Positions 29,587 through 35,144 of a stretch of 35,144 nucleotides of DNA are shown piece after piece; within the stretch, counting starts at the first letter, position 1, and each line of letters starts with the position of its first letter. The notes below the pieces were generated by a model, which worked only from the letters and a program-made list of their open reading frames with translations, made no database searches and was not told the DNA's origin. The translations under genes were made by a program, and so were the position numbers. The DNA comes from a virus: positions 1 to 35,144 of IMG/VR virus record IMGVR_UViG_3300009182_002516, one strand, 5' to 3'.

Positions 29587-30559
29587 AAATAAAAATATAG
29601 TCGTTACAGGTGCCAACGGACTAGTGGGATTACCTGCGGTTCGCAAGTGCTTAGAAGAAGGTGCTCATGCAGTTTATGCAGTGGACATTAATATAGGAGA
29701 AGGATTGATTTCCTTAAGAGAACAATACTCTAATCTAATACTGGTAATGAAAGACCTAACATATTTGGACAACTGCGAGTCACTGTTTGAAGAACAACCG
29801 ATTGATATTGTACTGCATATTGCAGGAATAAAAGGATCGCCAGCACGTAGTAGCAAACAACCTGCAGACTACTTGTTTCCTATGTTGATGTTCAATACCA
29901 ACATGATCAAGGCCGCATTTGATGCCAAGGTCGGTTGGTTTGTTTATCTTTCAAGTGTAGGTGTTTACCAACCTACAGAGATCATGCGTGAAGAAGATGT
30001 ATGGGTCACTGTGCCCAGTAAGAATGATTGGTATCCGGGGTGGACCAAACGTATGGGTGAAGCTACATTAGAAAGCCTACAAGTACAGTATGGATGGGAC
30101 AACTGGACTGTGATACGTCCCAGCAACATCTACGGACTCAATGACAACTTTGCACAAGACGCTACTGTGATCAGTAGCAACGTCTGGAAGTTGTACAACG
30201 TTGAGGGCAAAGATATAGTGTGTTGGGGTAACGGCAGTGCAAGGCGTGACTTTGTGTTCGGCGATGATGTTGCACAGGCTAGTGTTGATGTGGTCAAGAA
30301 AGAAGTAAAAGATATTATCAACTTTGGTTGTGCAGAAGCCATCACTATCAAAGAAACCATTGAGACTATAGTTGACTGCTATAAAGAAATATCAGGTGAA
30401 ACTAAGAACATTGTCTGGGACGAAACAAAAATGAATGGAGATCCTGTTCGTTGTCTAAGTCCAGATCGTCAAAAGAAATACGGTATACTTCCGCAAACAA
30501 CCTTGCGTGATGGTATCAAGCAGACCATCCTAGCATACAAACAAAGGTTAGGCCAATGA
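29576..30559 (+). CDS. NAD(P)-dependent epimerase/dehydratase (GDP-fucose-synthase-like)
   Basis: The 327-residue protein is an extended SDR: GANGLVG (12-18) is the dinucleotide loop, VLHIAGIKG, YLSSVGVYQP and VIRPSNIYG are the usual blocks, and FGDDVAQA follows in the second half. It resembles WcaG-type GDP-L-fucose synthases or 4-reductases. The catalytic YxxxK is not in standard register: the stretch reads YPGWTKRMGE, with Y153 and K158 separated by four residues instead of three. It overlaps the transferase gene by 11 bases and the next epimerase by ATGA. Role: alters an activated sugar, exact reaction unknown. Confidence 0.87.
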   Translation: MEFKNKNIVVTGANGLVGLPAVRKCLEEGAHAVYAVDINIGEGLISLREQYSNLILVMKDLTYLDNCESLFEEQPIDIVLHIAGIKGSPARSSKQPADYLFPMLMFNTNMIKAAFDAKVGWFVYLSSVGVYQPTEIMREEDVWVTVPSKNDWYPGWTKRMGEATLESLQVQYGWDNWTVIRPSNIYGLNDNFAQDATVISSNVWKLYNVEGKDIVCWGNGSARRDFVFGDDVAQASVDVVKKEVKDIINFGCAEAITIKETIETIVDCYKEISGETKNIVWDETKMNGDPVRCLSPDRQKKYGILPQTTLRDGIKQTILAYKQRLGQ

Positions 30560-31548
30560 AAACTACAGATAAGATTTTGGTAACAGGGGCAAGCGGATTC
30601 ATTGGCTCCAATGTGCTTCGAGTGCTGTATCAACAAGGGTTCACTAATCTACGTGCTAGCACACTACAGAGAGGCTTACGGAATGACTTTAACGGATCGG
30701 AAACTATCGAACTAGTTAAGGGCGATCTGCGTGATGCAGACTTTGCTAAATTTGTGTCGCAAGACATTGATGTGGTAATACACTGCGCGGCTAACACTAG
30801 TAATGCACTGGATACTAAGTTCAATCCGTTATTACATGTTACTCCCAATGTTGAGATGAATAACAACATAATGGAACAAAGCTGGAAGAACAAGGTGCGT
30901 AAATTTATCTTTATCAGCACAGCAAACGTCAATGGCGACCTTGGTTCAGTGTATGCTGTAGAAGACGCCAACTTTATGAACTTGCCGCTAGTACCTGTGT
31001 ACAAAGCAGTGGGTGCTATGAAACGCTTTGGCGAGATGATGTGCGACTTCTTTAGTAATCAAATACATGATCCAATGCAGTGCGTCATTATTCGTCCAAG
31101 CAACGCATTTGGGCCCAATGACAAGTATGACTTTGAGAAATGCCATGTTACACCTGCAAACATTCGCAAAGTGGCGGACAGGCTGAATCCAATTCCTGTT
31201 TGGGGTGATGGTACAGAAATACGTGATGTGCTACACGCAGACGACATGGCCGGAGGCATTGTGTATGTTGCAGAGCATGTGGACACCTATGATATCTACA
31301 ATGTGTGCTACGGTCAAGGCTACAGCGTTAACCAATTACTTGAGTGGATGAAAGAAGCCGACGGCAATACTAACCCAATTGAGTACGTTAACAATCGAGC
31401 ACCTATGATTCCAGTTCGTCTAGTATCTAGTGAAAAGATTAATGCGCTAGGCTGGAAACCAAAGCGTGAGATTAAACAAGCACTAAAGGATACTATCGAA
31501 TGGTATCGTGCGCACAAAGAACAATTTGATCCAAATAGCAAGCCATGA
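30556..31548 (+). CDS. NAD(P)-dependent epimerase/dehydratase with displaced YxxxK
   Basis: The 330-residue protein has the extended-SDR blocks: GASGFIGS (11-18), IHCAANTSN, FISTANVNGD, IIRPSNAFGP and HADDMAGG. In the active-site region the stretch is VYKAVGAMKRFGEM, with Y149 and K156, so the normal Tyr-x-x-x-Lys pair is not present; either the Tyr has moved or K150 serves. WxxYR-like GVWGDGTEIRDV (about 215-226) fits a dehydratase/epimerase. It shares ATGA overlaps with both neighbours. It and the preceding enzyme are related to each other but not close copies. The sugar substrate is unknown. Confidence 0.87.
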   Translation: MKTTDKILVTGASGFIGSNVLRVLYQQGFTNLRASTLQRGLRNDFNGSETIELVKGDLRDADFAKFVSQDIDVVIHCAANTSNALDTKFNPLLHVTPNVEMNNNIMEQSWKNKVRKFIFISTANVNGDLGSVYAVEDANFMNLPLVPVYKAVGAMKRFGEMMCDFFSNQIHDPMQCVIIRPSNAFGPNDKYDFEKCHVTPANIRKVADRLNPIPVWGDGTEIRDVLHADDMAGGIVYVAEHVDTYDIYNVCYGQGYSVNQLLEWMKEADGNTNPIEYVNNRAPMIPVRLVSSEKINALGWKPKREIKQALKDTIEWYRAHKEQFDPNSKP

Positions 31549-32483
31549 AGCGAGTACTAATCACAGGCGGTGCTGGCTACCTAGGCTCTACACTAGCTGA
31601 ACATTTACTAACACAGGGCTACAGTGTAACTGTATTTGATAACTTGTTGTACAAACAGTTATCCTTGTTGCATCTATTTAACAGACAGGGCTTTAAATTT
31701 GTCTTAGGTGATGTTAGAGATACTAGACAACTACAGGCATTGGTTAAAGAACATGATATCATTATTCCCCTAGCCGCAATCGTGGGAATGCCTGCTTGCC
31801 GAGCCAATCCCGAACTGGCCAGAGATGTAAACTACAAGCATATAAGATACATAGTGGAAGTACTGGCCAGTGATCAAAAGCTGATCATTCCCAACACCAA
31901 CAGCCAATACGGATCAAGTGACGAAATCATTACCGAAGATAGTCCATTCAAACCTTTGAGTTTATATGCCGAAACCAAATGCGATGCAGAAGATGCTGTG
32001 CTGTATCATGGCAACGGTGTTGCACTAAGACTGGCCACAGTGTTTGGTGTCAGTCCACGTATGCGTCAAGACTTGCTGGTAAATGACTTTGTTTATAAAG
32101 CAGTTACTGATGGATACTTGGTATTGTTTGAAGCGCACTTTAAACGCAATTACATTCATGTACAGGACATTGCCCAAACGTTTCAGTTTATAATTGAAAA
32201 CTACGACCAGTGTCGAGGGCAGGCTTATAATGTAGGATTGTCTACTGCTAACCTAAGCAAGCTGGAACTTGCAGAGTGCATTAAAAAGTATGTGCCTAAA
32301 CTGGCAATCAAGCAGGACGAGTTTGCCAAAGACTTTGATCAGCGCAATTACATAGTGAGCAATGCCAAATTGGAAGCATTAGGATGGAATCCCACTTTTA
32401 GTTTAGACTACGGCATTGAACAACTAATTACAGCATATCAGATGACAATAGTCCACAACAACCGGAACTTTACAAACCTATGA
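31545..32483 (+). CDS. NAD(P)-dependent sugar epimerase/dehydratase
   Basis: The 312-residue protein keeps the standard SDR active site, YAETK (Y141, K145), with NTNSQYG providing the Ser region, and GGAGYLGS (8-15) as the nucleotide loop. VFDNLLY, LGDVRD and RNYIHVQDIA are the usual blocks of UDP- or dTDP-sugar 4-epimerases and dehydratases. In contrast to the two SDR genes before it, its catalytic Tyr/Lys pair is intact. It could be the enzyme that makes the 4-keto intermediate or a 4-epimerase. It overlaps both neighbours by ATGA. The exact reaction is not readable. Confidence 0.88.
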   Translation: MKRVLITGGAGYLGSTLAEHLLTQGYSVTVFDNLLYKQLSLLHLFNRQGFKFVLGDVRDTRQLQALVKEHDIIIPLAAIVGMPACRANPELARDVNYKHIRYIVEVLASDQKLIIPNTNSQYGSSDEIITEDSPFKPLSLYAETKCDAEDAVLYHGNGVALRLATVFGVSPRMRQDLLVNDFVYKAVTDGYLVLFEAHFKRNYIHVQDIAQTFQFIIENYDQCRGQAYNVGLSTANLSKLELAECIKKYVPKLAIKQDEFAKDFDQRNYIVSNAKLEALGWNPTFSLDYGIEQLITAYQMTIVHNNRNFTNL

Positions 32484-32926
32484 CCGAACGCAGATACCTA
32501 CAGACATTTAGCGAGCTGATCGATAGATTGAGCATCGTACAGCTTAAAGAAGTATTCATTACAGATTACAAAAAAGAGTACGGTGAAGAGATCGCCGATA
32601 TCGTGCATGACATACAGTTGATTATGGACCAGCATCCGGATGCCAAAGTGGATGCAGAAACTATTCGAGCCATTGTGGTGTTGGCTCAAATGAACTTGCA
32701 TATTTGGCACAACGAATCAAACTACCGCAGAGGAATCAAAGACGGCAACAATTTGGAATTGACACACGGCTTGAACGGAATCCGCAACACTAGCAAAAAT
32801 ATCATACAAGAAGTCGTGGGCGGACGCAAAGACTACAAAGTTGATTGTTTGGCTGCAGACTTCCAGGGTTGGGAAATCAGCTGGAACAAAGATGTTTCAC
32901 AAGACAACAAGCCATCAGTGCCATGA
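32480..32926 (+). CDS. Hypothetical helical protein in the sugar cluster
   Basis: The 148-residue protein is almost all helix by composition. It has FSELIDRLSIVQLKEVFIT at the N-terminus, a central VHDIQLIMDQ, an AETIRAIVVLAQMNLHIWHNE stretch and a basic GIRNTSKNIIQEV. Proteins of this shape (ELIDRLSI..QLK, then NLHIWHNE) occur beside glycosyltransferases in some phage and bacterial clusters, to my recollection without known activity. The start and end are ATGA overlaps, so it is made with the epimerase before it and the E1-beta-like gene after it. It could be a small-molecule binding or scaffold protein. Confidence 0.72.
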   Translation: MTERRYLQTFSELIDRLSIVQLKEVFITDYKKEYGEEIADIVHDIQLIMDQHPDAKVDAETIRAIVVLAQMNLHIWHNESNYRRGIKDGNNLELTHGLNGIRNTSKNIIQEVVGGRKDYKVDCLAADFQGWEISWNKDVSQDNKPSVP

Positions 32927-33462
32927 CCAAACCACAAACATCAATTTACAAAGACGCTTTGACTGAAGCTATGACCTATTTGGGTGAGCAAATCGATACT
33001 GTATTCATTGGACAGCAGATTGTGTATCCGGGTAACCCGATGAGTACTACTTTAGTAAACGTAGCCAAAGACAAGATGATCGAAGTTCCAGTAATGGAAG
33101 AAACACAAATGGGCATGAGTTTGGGCATGAGTATGATGGGCCAAACTGTGATCAGCTTTTATCCTCGCTGGAACTTTTTGATCTGCGCGGCTAATCAATT
33201 GATCAATCATGTGGACAAGTACGAGGAAATGACTGGCAAACAAGCCAATATAATCATTCGAGTGGCCAAAGGTGCAGACGAGCCGTTGGATCCGGGTCCA
33301 CAGCACAAAGCCAATTTCATTGCAGAGTTTACCAGCATGTGTCCAAATACTCGATTTTACGATCTAAAATCTGCAGATAGCATTTTGGACACTTATAAAA
33401 ATGCTTACAAAACGGGCGGAATCCACATTGTGGCAGAATACCCACAGTTATATATTGCTTGA
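32923..33462 (+). CDS. Thiamine-diphosphate E1 beta-subunit-like protein (Pyr domain)
   Basis: The start is the ATG at 32923 in an ATGA overlap; the longer frame upstream is rejected because it lies inside the previous gene. The 179-residue protein matches the Pyr domain of E1-beta subunits: ALTEAMTYLGEQ (12-23), VFIGQQIVYPGNP, IEVPVMEETQMGM with the cofactor-activating Glu E59, FYPRWNFLICAANQLINHVDKY and GPQHK (H128). The C-terminal transketolase-C domain (about 140 residues) is missing, and the protein ends in AEYPQLYIA. It is the natural partner of the alpha-like protein at 27614-28243, although five genes separate them. Function unknown. A strong promoter follows. Confidence 0.85.
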   Translation: MTKPQTSIYKDALTEAMTYLGEQIDTVFIGQQIVYPGNPMSTTLVNVAKDKMIEVPVMEETQMGMSLGMSMMGQTVISFYPRWNFLICAANQLINHVDKYEEMTGKQANIIIRVAKGADEPLDPGPQHKANFIAEFTSMCPNTRFYDLKSADSILDTYKNAYKTGGIHIVAEYPQLYIA

Positions 33463-33487
33463 CATAGCATCAATTTGGTGCTATAAT
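33459..33487 (+). promoter_or_regulatory. Consensus sigma-70 promoter
   Basis: TTGACA (33459-33464), 17 bases, TATAAT (33482-33487), all exact, with TGC just before the -10 box (extended -10). The -35 box overlaps the stop codon of the E1-beta-like gene. The palindrome AACTAGTT (33501-33508) lies between the expected start and TTAGGAG, the ribosome site of the next gene. Confidence 0.9.
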
Positions 33488-33519
33488 ATAAGTATTGTTT
33501 AACTAGTTAGGAGCATGAA

Positions 33520-34719
33520 TTGGCTAAAGTCGCTACAAAACCCCGTGTTACAAAAAAGCAGGTAATTGCACATCGTACACGAGCTGTAAAAGATCACAGC
33601 CCAGTTTGGGAAGGTTGTGAGTCTTGGGACGCAGATACATTCCACCGCTTCTTTAAGAAGGCAATGGACTACTACCGCTTAGAAAGCGATATCAAAACTT
33701 ACAAGCCCGCTGTGATTCGTTGGATGGAATCAGTTGGCTGTACTAAAGCAGACATTACAGCGTTTAAGAAAGTCAAAGATTCGCGTATTGGTACCACAAT
33801 GGGTGCTGTGGCTTGCTGTTTGAATCGCGGAATGACAGCTAATCGTGCAGACTTCAATCAAGGTCGTGACACTGCCGCTTGGTTGCGATCAGAGATTGTC
33901 AAAGTTATTGCGGCAGGCAAGCATGACGTTGATCCAGAAGAAACAAAATTGCTGGAAGCAAGCAAACCTGTAGTGATTCAACCCACTATCCAAGAGCGTG
34001 TGCGTGAAACTGCCATGAAGATGACAGAAGAAATTGAAGACGCAATTGAAGGCTTCCAAACTGACCCAGACACATTTGATCCAAAAGCATTCAAGATGCT
34101 GAACTTGCTCAAAGGCAAAGAAGTCAAAGCCGCACATGCTAGAATCATCAAAACGTTTTATGCTCGAGATTTAGCAGAACTTGAAGAACTTGCAAGCGGT
34201 AGCAAAGATGAGCAGTTGATCGAAGGCTACAGTCATCGTACTAAGAAGCAGATTCGTAATTTGATTGCGTTTTATCAAGAGATCATGAGTGCGTGTGACA
34301 TGCTAGCGCAAGAAGCTAAAGTTAATCGTGCGCCACGTGCTAAGAAAGCACAACCTAAAGAAAAGGTTGTGGCCAAGTTGAAGTATAAGAAGAGTGACGA
34401 GCCCATGAAGCTAGTGTCTATCAATCCTGTAGACATCATTGGTGCTAAGGAACTTTGGATCTACAATACCAAGACTCGTAAGTTAGGCAAGTACGTGGCT
34501 AACGAGTACATGGAACTTGGAGTCAAGGGTACTACTATTACAGGCTTCAACGAAAATACTAGCGTTTGCAAAACACTACGCAAGCCCGAAGACAAGCTAA
34601 AAGAGTTCAAAGCCGCTGGTAAGGTACAACTACGCAAGTTCTTAGAAGACATTAATGCTACAGACACTAAGATGAATGGACGCATTAACGAAGAAACTAT
34701 CCTAGTTAAAGTAGCTTAA
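33520..34719 (+). CDS. Conserved T4-like phage protein, Lys-rich linker
   Basis: The start is a TTG at 33520, six bases after TTAGGAG; a nearby ATG (33515) is out of frame and stops after 16 codons. The 399-residue protein has an N-terminal region with TRAVKDHSPVWEGCESW, FFKKAMDYYRLE and MGAVACCLNRGM, a helical middle, a Lys/Ala-rich linker (about 285-310) and a C-terminal globular part with KELWIYNTKTRKLGKYVA. I recognise the HSPVWEGC block from T4-like marine phages, where the protein has no assigned function. The gene has its own strong promoter, so it is probably made early and in quantity. Its stop shares the TTAA with the stop of the minus-strand gene. Confidence 0.82.
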   Translation: MAKVATKPRVTKKQVIAHRTRAVKDHSPVWEGCESWDADTFHRFFKKAMDYYRLESDIKTYKPAVIRWMESVGCTKADITAFKKVKDSRIGTTMGAVACCLNRGMTANRADFNQGRDTAAWLRSEIVKVIAAGKHDVDPEETKLLEASKPVVIQPTIQERVRETAMKMTEEIEDAIEGFQTDPDTFDPKAFKMLNLLKGKEVKAAHARIIKTFYARDLAELEELASGSKDEQLIEGYSHRTKKQIRNLIAFYQEIMSACDMLAQEAKVNRAPRAKKAQPKEKVVAKLKYKKSDEPMKLVSINPVDIIGAKELWIYNTKTRKLGKYVANEYMELGVKGTTITGFNENTSVCKTLRKPEDKLKEFKAAGKVQLRKFLEDINATDTKMNGRINEETILVKVA

Positions 34720-35144
34720 TTGATGTTAACGGTTGTCCCCGATGTAGCAGTTGGGGCAATCCTAACAGCATTAAATGTTGGAATACCGTTAGCATCAGTA
34801 TTGTTTAGCCCCTGTGCATCTGCGGCGCTAGATTGTACTTGTATATAAATTGTATAAGGATAAGTTTGTCCAGTAGGCATGTTTACTATCCATTCTGGCG
34901 CACATAATAAATTGAAAAAACTTTGTCCACTAGTCTGCGCAATACGTTCAACTAACATTCTTTCTTGAGCCACACCACTGTTCAAAAGTTCCCCAGTTCC
35001 TGATGTACCGCTACTGAATAGTCCGCATTTAATGAATTCTGCGGCACCGCTTGCCCTAATACGTAAATTAGCCCACACACGCCATATACCCGAGCTTGGT
35101 ATTACTATACTACCTAAACTGACCCAAGTTGTTGAAGTAAATGC
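34716..35144 (-). CDS. Partial tail-fibre-like structural protein (C-terminal part)
   Basis: An open frame on the minus strand runs from the right edge to the TAA at 34716-34718, giving the last 142 residues. The GTG at 35078 lies mid-frame and is not the start, since the reading continues upstream with WVSLGSIVIPSSGIWRVWAN. The protein is rich in Ser, Thr, Gly and Asn and has IWRVWANLRIRASG and TYPYTIYIQVQSSA, strand-rich motifs typical of tail-fibre or structural proteins in aquatic T4-like phages. It is on the same strand as the structural gene at the left edge, so the plus-strand block lies between minus-strand virion genes. The gene start is outside the window. The stop overlaps that of the plus-strand gene by three bases. 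Confidence 0.72.
   Translation of the reverse strand, partial: AFTSTTWVSLGSIVIPSSGIWRVWANLRIRASGAAEFIKCGLFSSGTSGTGELLNSGVAQERMLVERIAQTSGQSFFNLLCAPEWIVNMPTGQTYPYTIYIQVQSSAADAQGLNNTDANGIPTFNAVRIAPTATSGTTVNIN

Noticed and set aside
33515-33565. ATG at 33515 near the ribosome site of the last plus-strand gene
   Set aside because: The frame stops after 16 codons, while TTG at 33520 has ideal spacing and opens the long conserved frame.
1-35144. CRISPR arrays, insertion sequences, attachment sites
   Set aside because: No spaced direct repeats, transposase or integrase frames, or long terminal repeats were seen.

Overview
This window most likely comes from the genome of a tailed, T4-like (myovirus-type) phage of a Gram-negative aquatic bacterium. 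The support is an almost gap-free layout of short genes with ATGA/TGATG overlaps, two exact T4-type late promoters (TATAAATA), host-type sigma-70 promoters (TTGACA, 17 bp, TATAAT or a near match), tail-fibre-like proteins on the minus strand at both edges, an ATP-dependent DNA ligase of T4 gp30 type, and many small genes of the kind found in T4-like marine phages. The host group is an inference from lipoprotein signals, an entericidin-like gene and the IF-1 type; the sequence does not name it.

Layout. (1) 1-795, minus: N-terminal part of a structural or tail-fibre protein behind a late promoter. (2) 836-8618, plus, with one minus gene: an enzyme-only block holding a flavin-dependent halogenase-like protein, a 2OG-Fe(II) oxygenase, a small conserved protein, an amidinotransferase, a class III aminotransferase (minus), a B12-binding-type radical SAM enzyme and a second radical SAM enzyme with an N-terminal Cys/His domain like that of MJ0619/Tes. 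(3) 8599-10496, minus: radical SAM/SPASM-like enzyme, methyltransferase-like protein and S-adenosylmethionine decarboxylase. (4) 10496-12611: sigma-70 promoter, an odd type II tRNA, a secreted HExxH protein, an AbrB-like protein, translation factor IF-1 and a second HExxH protein. (5) 12641-17242: conserved small genes, a metallophosphoesterase, an MBD4/EndoIII-like glycosylase, an SGNH hydrolase and a lipoprotein. (6) 17306-21067: envelope and stress module (entericidin-like and LPP20-like lipoproteins, Bax-inhibitor-1 protein, MazG-like pyrophosphohydrolase, peroxiredoxin, ClpP). (7) 21127-21852: third HExxH protein behind a late promoter. (8) 21903-33462: DNA ligase, then a long translationally coupled run with a twitch-type radical SAM protein, two related glycosyltransferase-like proteins, an RmlC-like epimerase, three NAD(P)-sugar epimerase/dehydratases and a split thiamine-diphosphate E1 alpha/beta pair. 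(9) 33520-34719: conserved T4-like phage protein. (10) 34716-35144, minus: C-terminal part of another tail-fibre-like protein.

How it may work together. Blocks 2-3 look like a small-molecule or protein-modification pathway carried between tail-fibre genes; no product can be deduced. Block 8 looks like an activated-sugar pathway that could decorate virion or host surface. Blocks 5-6 and IF-1 look like host take-over and stress functions. There is no CRISPR array, insertion sequence or rRNA, and I saw no convincing intrinsic terminator. No stretch longer than 300 bases lacks a gene; the largest non-coding gap (10497-10658) holds the promoter and tRNA.
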